Translations under genes and position numbers: made by a program | The notes under the pieces: model-generated | What the model was told of the DNA's origin: nothing | The model's database searches: none | The model's input: the letters and a program-made list of their open reading frames with translations, nothing else | Part shown: piece by piece, positions 36,554 to 45,432 of the stretch | How positions within the stretch are numbered: the first letter of the stretch is position 1 | Layout: each line of letters begins with the position of its first letter | Source: Eubacteriaceae bacterium | Lineage (GTDB): Bacteria; Bacillota; Clostridia; Peptostreptococcales; Anaerovoracaceae | Assembly (NCBI GenBank): GCA_902362435.1 | Contig: CABIWW010000010.1 | Span: 66,017 to 130,016 of the forward strand | Reading direction: 5' to 3' | DNA: 64,000 nucleotides

Positions 36554-39415
36554 ATGAAGAAAAAAATGATAGCTGGTATTCTGGCTCTGATTATGGCGGT
36601 AACACCATTCGTATCCTTGCCGGCCATATCCTATGCAGCCAGTGGAACTTGCGGCGTTCAGCAAGGGGCTACCAAGATTTTTGAAGGAATGGCAACAGAT
36701 GCTGAAGATATCACCATTTGGAATGATAAGATGGCGGTTTCTTTTGCAGTCGGTTCCAACAACTACTGGAATATGACAAAGGGAAGTATTCTGGATATCT
36801 GTGCGATCGATTCAGAAGGGAACTGGGGGCCGGATCTGGTCAATGACGTGGAGCTTCTGATGGATTTCTGGACTGCTACAGGAGAATACAACGGGACAGA
36901 TCTGCGAAACGACGTTAATGTCACATCGGAGGTATCATCGGACAAAAATACTGTCACGGTTACGTCGAAGTACCGCTACTGGGTGGCGGATCCCAACAAG
37001 GACGGCATCAATGATGATGCACTGCCTCTTAACGTGACACAGGTCTATACCCTGAAAGCCGGTGACAGTCACCTTACCATGGAGACCACGGTAGAAAATC
37101 CAAATAAGGGTATCGACTACGGAAACAAGGCCTTAAATGAATCAGCTGCCGGTAAAAGCAGCACGGGAATGTTCTCAGGCTATTCCATAAGCACTAACGC
37201 AGCCAATATGTTCGGCCCTTACGGATATTATCCGGACACCAAGGCTACCGGGATCGCTATCGGAAACAATGAGAACGTAAAGGAATATTTCGGGAAATTC
37301 GTCACAACGTACAAGGATGATTACGCCGTATCTCTGATCATGGACGGCTCCGACGCCTACAAAGGCTCTTCCGGCTACAAGGATCTTTACATCAACCAGG
37401 TTCTTGAGGCCGGGAAATCCTACACTTTCAAGGGGGAAGTTCTCGTAGAAACCTCCAATTCCACAGCGTCCGTGCTGGATCGCGTCTATGCGCGCGACAA
37501 GATCGAAGATGACGATACGGCGATGGTCCGCGGAACTGTAAAAGATGAAAACGGCAAGCCTGTCGAAGGCGTGAATGTGATCGTTAAAAAAGACGGTAAG
37601 TACATGTGCACGAAAAAATCCGGTTCAGTAAACGGCGCTGAGGTCGATACACCAAAGACTGTCGAACAGCCGATGGTATGGGCGATCACCGACAAGAACG
37701 GGGAGTATTCTTTCAAACTGCCGAAGACCAAAAACAGCTTTGACGGGGATGGTACTTACAGATATAAGCTGAAGCTGGAAGCAGCCGGGTACACATCCCA
37801 GACTACGGAGGAGTTTACACTCAAGAGCGATAAAACACAGAACTTTACCATCAAGACAGGTGCACCTGTCAAATTGAGCGCCAAGGATCAGAATGGAAAT
37901 GCGATCCCGTTCCGGGTAGAGATCTCAGGCGTGACCTATGAGAACAAATGCGCCGGGATCAGTACATATTTCAGTAATTCCGCAGCCAGGGAAACAGCTG
38001 TGGAATTCAATCTGACTCAGGCAGACGATGTGACCTTTACCGCTTCATACGGCAAGGACTTTGAATCCAATGCCGTACCGTTCAATACGAACGTGACTGC
38101 AGGCGGCGTTGAACACACCTTTGTCATCGATGAACTGATCGATCCGAAGACATCCGGCTGGGTATCCATGGACAACCATCAGCACTCGGACTACGGCGAT
38201 GGAGCAACGCCTCCGAAGGATCTGTTCAATGCACAGATCGCCGCGAAGCTCCATTACAATCTCGTTTCGGACCACGATACGCGGATCAATAATATTCTGA
38301 TGAAGAACTTCTCCGACAAGTTCGGAAGACCGTACATCTCCAATATGGAAGTTTCTCCGGGATGGGGACACTGGGGTGTTCTCAACGTTGATTTCAGCGA
38401 AAAAGAAACAGGCAACATAGTCAACGCTTCTACAGCAACACCGCCTGAGATCATCAAAGCCGGACATGATGCCAATGCTCTGGTTATCGTACATCATCCG
38501 TATTCCGACTACGGATTCCTGCACAATCAGGACAGCGTTGCCGGCGGCCATGCGGAAGGCTGGAAGGATTTCGATCTCATCGAACTGCAATCAACTATAT
38601 CATCCGATGGGAAGACACTGGACACACTGGAAGAACTCACTGCAGAAAATTATGAGAACATCAGTCTGGACAAGCTCAGCAGCACCATTGCAAGTGCCGG
38701 GATCTCTCAGATGGATGCAAAAGCTCTCGTAACTGCATTTGCGTTCTGGAATGCCGGAGAAAAGAAATATCTGAGCGCAGGCTCCGACCAGCATCAGGCG
38801 ACTAATACGGCACTGTATCCGGGAATCATCAGGCAATATGCAAAAGTCGGAAAAAACAGCGAAGAAGCAGGCAGTGCAGATACGAAGGCTTACCTCGCAG
38901 CGCTGAAGGACGGACGTTCATATGTTACTATGGGACCGCTCTTCTTTACTTATGATGGAGAGTCATTTGGAGACACCATCTCGGCAGACAGGAAAGCACT
39001 GAAGATTGACGCAATGGCAGTTAATGGTCTGGAAAAAGTTGTTCTTTACCGAAATGGCGTGAAAGCGGAAACAAAAGAGCTGGCGGGGAGTAAAGACAAG
39101 CAGACGCTTGAATTCACGATCGATTCCGGAAAAGATGCGAAGTGGTACAGCTACGTTGCGATCGACAGCAACGGTAACTATGCGGTTTCAAATCCGATTT
39201 GGGTGAAAGCCGGAGGCGGTACGGAAGAACAGGATCCTGCGGTAAAACCGACGGATAATGGTAAGCCGGGCTCTGCTGACAAACCAAAGACATCTGCTGC
39301 GGATACCGGGGACAACACAAATCTTCTGCTGCTGATCCTTCTGATGACAGCTGCAGCCGGCGGTTCAGTGGCTCTGATCCTTCGCAGCAGGAAAAATAAA
39401 GGATCGAAAGTATAA
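36554..39415 (+). CDS. surface-anchored PHP-type metallohydrolase (CehA/McbA-like)
   Basis: 953 residues from ATG 36554 (GAGAGG upstream). Signal peptide about 1-29 (MKKKMIAGILALIMAV, cleavage after SYA). A beta-rich N-terminal region is followed by a carboxypeptidase-regulatory-like beta domain (about 325-435) and a PHP-type hydrolase domain (about 535-830) with metal-binding signatures NHQHSDYG, VSDHD, VHHPYSDYG and AGSDQHQ. The C-terminus has a Pro/Lys-rich stretch, a TGD-type sorting-like motif (AADTGDN), a hydrophobic helix and RSRKNKGSK, indicating sortase or membrane anchoring. CehA-like enzymes hydrolyse esters or phosphoesters. The substrate here is unknown. It has a MerR-type promoter. 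Confidence 0.82.
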   Translation: MKKKMIAGILALIMAVTPFVSLPAISYAASGTCGVQQGATKIFEGMATDAEDITIWNDKMAVSFAVGSNNYWNMTKGSILDICAIDSEGNWGPDLVNDVELLMDFWTATGEYNGTDLRNDVNVTSEVSSDKNTVTVTSKYRYWVADPNKDGINDDALPLNVTQVYTLKAGDSHLTMETTVENPNKGIDYGNKALNESAAGKSSTGMFSGYSISTNAANMFGPYGYYPDTKATGIAIGNNENVKEYFGKFVTTYKDDYAVSLIMDGSDAYKGSSGYKDLYINQVLEAGKSYTFKGEVLVETSNSTASVLDRVYARDKIEDDDTAMVRGTVKDENGKPVEGVNVIVKKDGKYMCTKKSGSVNGAEVDTPKTVEQPMVWAITDKNGEYSFKLPKTKNSFDGDGTYRYKLKLEAAGYTSQTTEEFTLKSDKTQNFTIKTGAPVKLSAKDQNGNAIPFRVEISGVTYENKCAGISTYFSNSAARETAVEFNLTQADDVTFTASYGKDFESNAVPFNTNVTAGGVEHTFVIDELIDPKTSGWVSMDNHQHSDYGDGATPPKDLFNAQIAAKLHYNLVSDHDTRINNILMKNFSDKFGRPYISNMEVSPGWGHWGVLNVDFSEKETGNIVNASTATPPEIIKAGHDANALVIVHHPYSDYGFLHNQDSVAGGHAEGWKDFDLIELQSTISSDGKTLDTLEELTAENYENISLDKLSSTIASAGISQMDAKALVTAFAFWNAGEKKYLSAGSDQHQATNTALYPGIIRQYAKVGKNSEEAGSADTKAYLAALKDGRSYVTMGPLFFTYDGESFGDTISADRKALKIDAMAVNGLEKVVLYRNGVKAETKELAGSKDKQTLEFTIDSGKDAKWYSYVAIDSNGNYAVSNPIWVKAGGGTEEQDPAVKPTDNGKPGSADKPKTSAADTGDNTNLLLLILLMTAAAGGSVALILRSRKNKGSKV

Positions 39416-39507
39416 AGCAATGAGTTTAATTGCGGCGTGGCAAGTAAAGTTTAAATGAGCTGCAGAATCAATATAATCAAGATAGCATCAATAGAATAAG
39501 ACAGCTT

Positions 39508-39541
39508 AGCCGGAGATTCGTTTTTTGACTCTCCGGCTTTT
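39508..39541 (+). terminator. terminator after the surface hydrolase
   Basis: Nine-base stem (39508-39516 with 39530-39538) followed by a short T run. Located 93 bases after the hydrolase stop; decayed gene remnants begin right behind it. Confidence 0.8.
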
Positions 39542-39749
39542 CATGGAACAGAAAGGTTTCCAAAGTCAGTTTTTCATGAAACATCACAGGCGCCAGAGCC
39601 ATGACGATGACGGGACCGCAGTAGTATCCGAGAGATGCGATGCTGACGCCGATCCGTCGATACGCTTCAAAGAGAAACAGCCAGCTTATTCCCATGGAAT
39701 ACCCTGATAAAGTTAAAAATACAAGAGATTTTCGGTGTTTCAAAAACAA
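39540..39749 (-). pseudogene. fragment of an EamA-family transporter
   Basis: About 65 residues resemble the middle of a DMT/EamA transporter (LSGYSMGISWLFLFEAYRRI followed by VSIASLGYYCGPVIVMALAP and FHEKLT). Both ends are missing: the sequence runs into the terminator on one side and into a LysR fragment on the other, with no ribosome site. A deletion remnant. Confidence 0.75.
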
Positions 39750-40139
39750 TGGTAGTGCTTCCGAAAGACCACCCCCTGGCGCATGCGGACACCTTTCCGG
39801 TGAAGTCTTTGCAGGATGATCCTTTTATCATGCTGGAAAAAGGAACTAAAACAGAAATCACGGAGAACTATCAAAAAAACGGACTGATACCAAAGCCCAA
39901 GTACACCACTTTTGATGACTATGCGGTTCTGTCCATGGTGGAGAATGGTGGAGAAAGGGCTGGGGATCGCCATTTTGCCAAAGCTGATTTTACAGAGGAT
40001 CGCATATGATGTGATGGTAAAGCCTCTGGATGTGGACGCGTATCGGACGATCGGAGTAGCTATGAAAAACAAGAAAGAATTGTCTCTGGCCGCTCGGCGT
40101 TTTCTGGAATATCTGGACTTTCGGGATCTGAATATCTGA
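39740..40139 (+). pseudogene. fragment of a LysR-type regulator with a frameshift
   Basis: The effector-binding domain of a LysR regulator: VVLPKDHPLAHADTFPVKSL in one frame, then GLGIAILPKLILQRIAYDV in another. The frames separate where ATGGTGGAGA is repeated in tandem (39935-39944, 39945-39954). Removing one copy restores SMVEKGLGIAILP, which is the expected family sequence. The DNA-binding N-terminus is absent. Together with the EamA fragment it marks a decayed, deleted transporter/regulator pair. Confidence 0.85.
39935..39954 (+). repeat. 10-base tandem duplication breaking the LysR frame
   Basis: Two adjacent copies of ATGGTGGAGA. The second copy shifts the frame and inactivates the LysR remnant. 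Confidence 0.9.
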
Positions 40140-40238
40140 AAAATCAAAAAATATAGTTTTGACTGTTTCCTTTTGCAGAAAAAACGGGTATAATAAAATT
40201 AATAGATAAAAATTATCCAGTATAGGGGGGTACAAAAC

Positions 40239-42110
40239 ATGACAACTAATGTTACGAATACGATTATCAATATAGGTGCTAACGATCATGATGTGGATCT
40301 TTTCGAAGGTCAGTATATCGTTCCCAATGGCATGGCATACAATTCATATGCGATCATCGACGACAAGATCGCCATCATGGACACGATAGACAAGAAGAAA
40401 ACCGAGGAATGGCTTGCCAATATAGATGCTGCTCTGAGCGGCAGAAAGCTTGATTATCTTGCTGTTCCGCCGGCTATGTTCGCAACCAGGCAGGGAAGTT
40501 ATAATTCGACCGGAGGCAGGAAGCCGGACTATCTCATCATCCAGCACATGGAGCCGGATCACTCGGCATCCATCAAGGCGTTCCTGGAAAAATACGGTGA
40601 TGTCACAGTTGTCGGCAACAAGAAGACCTTCAAGATGATCCGCCAGTTTTTCCCGGGGATGGAACTAAAAAACACTTTGGAGGTAGAAAACGGAGATACT
40701 CTAGACCTTGGAAACCATCAGCTTACGTTTGTGTTTGCTCCGATGGTACACTGGCCGGAAGTAATGATGACGTATGAATCTTCGGAGAAGATCCTCTTTG
40801 CAGCTGACGGATTCGGCAAATTCGGCGCCCTTGACGCTGAGGAAGACTGGGCCTGCGAAGCCAGAAGATACTACATCGGTATCGTAGGTAAATACGGAGC
40901 CCAGGTGCAAAGTATACTCAAAAAAGCTGCAGGACTGGATATCGAGAAGATCTGTCCGCTTCACGGACCTGTTCTGACGGAAAATCTGGGATATTACATC
41001 AATCTGTATGATACATGGTCCAGCTATGAACCTGAAACCGATGGTGTATGCATTTGCTATACATCGGTATATGGCAACACGAAGAAAGCCGTAGAACTTC
41101 TGGTGTCGGAGCTTGAACGTAAAGGTGTGCCTGTGGGAGCGGTCAACGATCTAGCAAGATGTGATATGGCAGAAGCGGTCGAAGATGCGTTCCGATACGA
41201 CAAGCTGGTACTGGCTACCACGACGTATAATTCCGAGATCTTCCCGTTCATGCGCTATTTTATCGATCAGCTAAAGGAAAGAAATTTCCAAAAAAGAACA
41301 GTAGCCTTTATTGAAAATGGATCCTGGGCTCCTGTTGCCAACAAGATCATGAAGGCTGATTTCGAAGACATGAAGCATATGACCATAGCGAAGAACAACG
41401 TGACGATCCTGTCCGCTCTCAATGAGGAAAGCACGGCACAGATAGATGCACTGGCCGACGAACTGTCAAAGGGATATCTGCCGGTAAGCGCGAAGACGCA
41501 GGCAGAATTGGATCCAACCGCACTTTTCAAGATCGGATATGGTCTGTATGTCGTTACGTGCAATGACGGGAAAAAGGACAATGGTCTCATAGTCAACACG
41601 GTGACACAGGTGAGTGATAATCCTAACAGGATCGCGGTGAACGTGAACAAAGCTAATTATTCCTGCGAAGTCATAAAAAATACGGGCAGACTGAATGTTT
41701 CTGTCCTTTCGGAAGACGCCACGTTCAAGATCTTTGAACACTTCGGATTCCAGTCGGGTAAAAATGTGGATAAATTTGCCGGTTATGAGCATCAGGCGAA
41801 AGCGGTCAACGGACTGCCGTATCTGACAAAGCATGCCAATGCATATATTTCCGGAAACGTAACGGGAATGGTAGATCTGGGAACCCATATCATGTTCATC
41901 TGTGAAGTGACGGAGAGCGTCAAGCTTTCTGATATCGAAACGATGACGTACACGTACTATCAGAACAATGTGAAACCAAAGCCGGAAACCGATAAAAAGG
42001 GCTGGGTATGTGATATCTGCGGATATATATACGAAGGCGAGGACCTGCCGGAAGATTTTATCTGTCCGCTTTGTAAACATGGTGCAGCAGATTTCTCGAA
42101 GCTCGAATAA
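40239..42110 (+). CDS. flavodiiron protein fused to flavin reductase and rubredoxin domains
   Basis: 623 residues in four parts. A beta-lactamase-like diiron domain (about 1-265) has HMEPDHS (about residue 102) and further ligands in APMVHWPE, AADGFG and CPLHGP. A flavodoxin domain (about 268-405) has YTSVYGNTKKA. A flavin-reductase-like FMN domain spans about 428-580. A C-terminal rubredoxin has CDICGYIYEG and CPLCKHG. Such proteins reduce oxygen to water (or NO to N2O), with the extra domains bringing electrons from NAD(P)H. A -10 box (TATAAT, 40189) and a GGGGG ribosome site precede the ATG. Upstream of the operon leading to an oxygen-sensitive glycyl radical system, an oxygen-scavenging role is plausible. 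Confidence 0.93.
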   Translation: MTTNVTNTIINIGANDHDVDLFEGQYIVPNGMAYNSYAIIDDKIAIMDTIDKKKTEEWLANIDAALSGRKLDYLAVPPAMFATRQGSYNSTGGRKPDYLIIQHMEPDHSASIKAFLEKYGDVTVVGNKKTFKMIRQFFPGMELKNTLEVENGDTLDLGNHQLTFVFAPMVHWPEVMMTYESSEKILFAADGFGKFGALDAEEDWACEARRYYIGIVGKYGAQVQSILKKAAGLDIEKICPLHGPVLTENLGYYINLYDTWSSYEPETDGVCICYTSVYGNTKKAVELLVSELERKGVPVGAVNDLARCDMAEAVEDAFRYDKLVLATTTYNSEIFPFMRYFIDQLKERNFQKRTVAFIENGSWAPVANKIMKADFEDMKHMTIAKNNVTILSALNEESTAQIDALADELSKGYLPVSAKTQAELDPTALFKIGYGLYVVTCNDGKKDNGLIVNTVTQVSDNPNRIAVNVNKANYSCEVIKNTGRLNVSVLSEDATFKIFEHFGFQSGKNVDKFAGYEHQAKAVNGLPYLTKHANAYISGNVTGMVDLGTHIMFICEVTESVKLSDIETMTYTYYQNNVKPKPETDKKGWVCDICGYIYEGEDLPEDFICPLCKHGAADFSKLE

Positions 42111-42204
42111 GGCTTTTGCAGAGGGTGTGATACATGTGACCGGATCATAATATTGAGCGGTATAAGTTTTTCGGAACAGAAACAGTTTTATCGAAAAATT
42201 TAGT

Positions 42205-42233
42205 TTGATTTTTTTCAAAAGATATGGTACATT
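42205..42233 (+). promoter_or_regulatory. promoter for the flavoprotein/TPR/MerR operon
   Basis: TTGATT at 42205-42210 and TACATT at 42228-42233 are 17 bases apart and 64 bases before the first gene. Confidence 0.45.
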
Positions 42234-42296
42234 GAATCAAAACTGAGACTTTTTTGATATTTATTACTGAAAAAAGGCTTACAGTAAGGATTGAAA

Positions 42297-42932
42297 ATGA
42301 AAGTTTTATTGATCAATGGCAGCCCGCATCAGTTCGGGTGTACGTATACTGCACTGAAAGAAGTGGCAGATTCGCTCAACAGGAACGATATCACTACGGA
42401 GATCTATCATATCGGTGCGGTTCCTATCAGAGGATGCGTAGGATGCGGCAGCTGTTTCACCACGGGCAAGTGTGTGTTCGACAATGACGGAGTCAATGAG
42501 ATTTCCGGTCGGCTAGTGGAATTTGACGGGATCGTCGTAGGATCACCGGTGTATTATGCCGGAGCGTCCGGACAGCTCTGCTGCTTTATGGACAGATTGT
42601 TTTACAGTAATTACCAAAGCGGCAGAATGGAGGGCAAGATCGCAGCGGCAGTTGTCTCTTGCAGAAGGGGCGGTGCCAGCACAGCATTTGACCGAATCAA
42701 CAAATATTTTATGATCAACAAGATGACCGTTGCAACATCACAGTACTGGAATCAGGTACACGGCAATTCACCTGAGGAAGTCAGACAGGATAAAGAGGGT
42801 ATGCAGACTATGCGCACGCTGGGAGAGAGCATAGCGTACTCTATCCGCAATAAGTATGCAGGGCTGCGCGAGTGTGTGAAGCAGCCGGAATATGAAAAAC
42901 CGGTTATGACTAACTTTATTCGTCAAAAGTAG
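42297..42932 (+). CDS. iron-sulfur flavoprotein / NADPH-dependent FMN reductase-like
   Basis: 211 residues of the flavodoxin-like FMN reductase family. MKVLLINGSPHQFGCTYTAL holds the FMN phosphate loop. CVGCGSCFTTGKC (about residues 46-58) matches the compact cysteine motif that binds a [4Fe-4S] cluster in iron-sulfur flavoproteins. SPVYYAGASGQLCCFMDR is the family's second FMN loop. Such proteins transfer electrons in anaerobes; the partner is unknown. TAAGGA is six bases before the ATG at 42297. First gene of a five-gene run with TPR, DUF4037, DUF4125 and MerR. Confidence 0.85.
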   Translation: MKVLLINGSPHQFGCTYTALKEVADSLNRNDITTEIYHIGAVPIRGCVGCGSCFTTGKCVFDNDGVNEISGRLVEFDGIVVGSPVYYAGASGQLCCFMDRLFYSNYQSGRMEGKIAAAVVSCRRGGASTAFDRINKYFMINKMTVATSQYWNQVHGNSPEEVRQDKEGMQTMRTLGESIAYSIRNKYAGLRECVKQPEYEKPVMTNFIRQK

Positions 42933-42940
42933 GTGATATC

Positions 42941-43747
42941 ATGCAGAACGGAATCGATCTGAAACAATTCTATCAGGAACTGGATGCATTGTATAAAAAA
43001 AAGAACAGTGCCGAGACCATCAGATATCTGGAAAACTGTTTACGGGAGGCAGAAACAAAACATGACTCCTCCGGGATCGTTGCAGTATGCAACGAGCTGG
43101 GAGGTGTTTGTCGTGCCATGGGTCAGACTGATCGAGCGAAGGAACTGTACCATACGGTGCTGACAAATTTAGAACACATGGGTCTGACTCATTCTGAGCA
43201 TTATGCGACAGCATTGATCAATACGGGAGATGTGTATGTCAATTCCAGAGAACTTGAGGAAGCTCTTCGTTATTTTCTGAAAGCCAGAGATTTGCTTGTA
43301 GAGCGCGGGCTTGCGGGCGATTACCGGATGGCGGCGCTGTGCAACAACATAAGTATGGTCTATCGCGATACCGGAGAAATGGAGAAGGCAGAACAGGCGC
43401 TGGATACTGCATTCCGCATAATAAAAGACATTCCAAAATGCTGGGGAGAACTGGCAACTACGTATACCAATCTGGGAGAACTGCAGGTCCGGCAGAATAA
43501 GCTGGAGATGGCGAAGGAAAGCTTTGAAGAGGCATGTCGGTTATTTGAGGCCGGAGGCGGCGGTAATGTCCATTATTCTGCTGCATGTGCCGGACTGGGA
43601 CAGGTTTTTTATCTTAAAGGGCAGATAAGCGAGGCTGTTCACTGGTATGAAAAGGCACTGACGCTGATGGAGCGTGACTTCGGCAGAACGGAATATTATA
43701 GTGCACTGGCAGACTGCGTTATGAAATTGAGAGGTATGAAACTATGA
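42941..43747 (+). CDS. tetratricopeptide repeat protein
   Basis: 268 residues made of about five to six TPR helical pairs, for example YATALINTGDVYVNSRELEE and LATTYTNLGELQVRQNKLEM. No signal peptide, membrane helix or enzymatic domain is seen, so it should be a cytoplasmic scaffold or sensor of protein partners. The stop overlaps the next start by four bases (ATGA), so it is co-translated with the DUF4037 protein and probably acts with it. Its specific role is unknown. Confidence 0.85.
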   Translation: MQNGIDLKQFYQELDALYKKKNSAETIRYLENCLREAETKHDSSGIVAVCNELGGVCRAMGQTDRAKELYHTVLTNLEHMGLTHSEHYATALINTGDVYVNSRELEEALRYFLKARDLLVERGLAGDYRMAALCNNISMVYRDTGEMEKAEQALDTAFRIIKDIPKCWGELATTYTNLGELQVRQNKLEMAKESFEEACRLFEAGGGGNVHYSAACAGLGQVFYLKGQISEAVHWYEKALTLMERDFGRTEYYSALADCVMKLRGMKL

Positions 43748-44682
43748 AAGGTATGGAACTTTCCAGGGCATATTTTGAGGAATATGGAAAACCTTTGATC
43801 GATACCCGACTGCTGCAGTACCGTCCCTATATTGCCGCAGGGCTTGTGGGGGAGGGCTCTGAATGTCTGGGGTTTGATGATGATATTTCCACTGATCACG
43901 ATTTCGGACCTGCATTCTGTATCTGGGTGCCGGAGTGGCTTTACCAGCAGGCAGGCGCTGAGCTCAAAAGCGCATATGACAGTTTGCCGGCAGAATATCA
44001 TGGATACAGGAGAATTCCTTCGGCACAGGGCGGCGGCAGAGTAGGCGTGATCTCTGCAGAGGGATTTTACCGTAAGTTCACTGGGATGTCCAAAGCACCG
44101 CAGGACAACATGGAGTGGTTTCGGATACCGGAACGTTTTTTAGCAACGGTGACCAGCGGAGAAGTTTTTGTGGATTATCTCGGGATGTTTTCACAGATCC
44201 GGGCAGCTTTAAAAGCGTTTTATCCGGAAGACGTGCTGAAAAAAAAATTAGCAGCGAGATGCGCTGTCATGGCACAGGCAGGACAATATAATTACGGCAG
44301 ATGTATGAAGCGCGGGGATAGTCAGGCGGCTTATCTGGCTTGCGGAGAATTTATCAGAACAGCAATGTCTGCAGTCTATCTGCTCAATGAAGCATATATG
44401 CCGTACTACAAATGGGTTTTCAAAGGCGCAGCGCGTTTTAATATTTTGAAGGATGCCGTGCAGCTTATTACGGAGCTGACACAGATTGTGGACCGACCGG
44501 AAAATGCAGGGTATAAAATGCAAGTGATCGAGAAAGTATGTATCAGTGTAGGCAATGAGCTGAATCGCAGAGGGTTTACTCGGAGTACAGATGCGTTTTT
44601 GCAGGTGCATGGGGAAGAACTGATGCGAAGTATTCATGATGCTCGCCTTAAAAACCTGCATATCATGGCGGATTTTGATTGA
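43744..44682 (+). CDS. DUF4037 nucleotidyltransferase-like protein
   Basis: 312 residues. The N-terminal GEGSECLGFDDDISTDHDFG stretch (about residues 36-55) resembles the GS...D.D active-site motif of the nucleotidyltransferase fold and places the protein in DUF4037. The C-terminal half is helical. If active it could modify a protein or small molecule with a nucleotide, but no substrate is known. It overlaps the TPR gene and is followed by DUF4125 and a MerR regulator, with which it probably shares a function. Confidence 0.8.
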   Translation: MKGMELSRAYFEEYGKPLIDTRLLQYRPYIAAGLVGEGSECLGFDDDISTDHDFGPAFCIWVPEWLYQQAGAELKSAYDSLPAEYHGYRRIPSAQGGGRVGVISAEGFYRKFTGMSKAPQDNMEWFRIPERFLATVTSGEVFVDYLGMFSQIRAALKAFYPEDVLKKKLAARCAVMAQAGQYNYGRCMKRGDSQAAYLACGEFIRTAMSAVYLLNEAYMPYYKWVFKGAARFNILKDAVQLITELTQIVDRPENAGYKMQVIEKVCISVGNELNRRGFTRSTDAFLQVHGEELMRSIHDARLKNLHIMADFD

Positions 44683-44749
44683 CAGCATATGCTGTTTCGA
44701 TATTGGAAATTCTGAAATGTATATTTGAGAAAAGGTGGGTGCGTACGAT

Positions 44750-45409
44750 ATGAGATTTATAAACGATAAATTCAAGCGCAGGGACGGCCATAAGGATGAA
44801 CTGATAAACAGGATCATTGATATGGAATGGAGCATGTTTGATCAAGTGGTCAATATAGGCGGACGTGCACCCTGCCAGGACGATGAATGGACTTTCTATG
44901 TGATGCGTTTCAGTCAGTTTGCGGCTTTTGATGATGCGACGCTGCAAAGTTATGAGCAGGATCTTCTGGAAATACAGGCAGCAGGACGTAATATAATCAC
45001 AGAGAAGTATGGGTACATGATGGAGTATACGGATCAGGTTTATTTTGACCGTGAGATAAAATCTGCACTTCCGCAGATCTCATCTGAAAAGAACGCGATG
45101 GTGGACTGTATTGTCAATAAGCTCATGGATTTTGAAAAAGTGTTCGCCGAGCGGTATCCGATACTTGGCAGCAGGAGCAGACCGCTGCAGGGTACGAAGA
45201 CAGGCGGTGTGTCGTTTCACATATATACGATCGGTGAGCTGAAAACGTATTCGCTGCGGACACTGGAACTGTACTATCGTCACATTGCGGGGATCGATCC
45301 GGCAGATGAATTGCATAACCCGTCTTTTGTGATCCACAGGATCATGACGAGATTTTACGGGTACGGATCCATGGATGATGCAGAAGCAAGGATCCTGAGA
45401 AAGAGATAG
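44750..45409 (+). CDS. DUF4125 family protein
   Basis: 219 residues from ATG 44750, ten bases after AAAGGTGGG; an in-frame GTG at 44735 is a less likely start. The family pattern is visible at the N-terminus: IDMEWSMFDQVVNIGGRAPCQDDEWTF then MRFSQFAAFD, with conserved Trp, Cys and acidic residues. The remainder is helical and hydrophilic, without signal or membrane segments. DUF4125 has no established function. Its position in the TPR-DUF4037-DUF4125-MerR run suggests a shared regulatory or modification task. Confidence 0.78.
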   Translation: MRFINDKFKRRDGHKDELINRIIDMEWSMFDQVVNIGGRAPCQDDEWTFYVMRFSQFAAFDDATLQSYEQDLLEIQAAGRNIITEKYGYMMEYTDQVYFDREIKSALPQISSEKNAMVDCIVNKLMDFEKVFAERYPILGSRSRPLQGTKTGGVSFHIYTIGELKTYSLRTLELYYRHIAGIDPADELHNPSFVIHRIMTRFYGYGSMDDAEARILRKR

Positions 45410-45432
45410 CCCGGCGCCAGGGTCGGCAGAGC

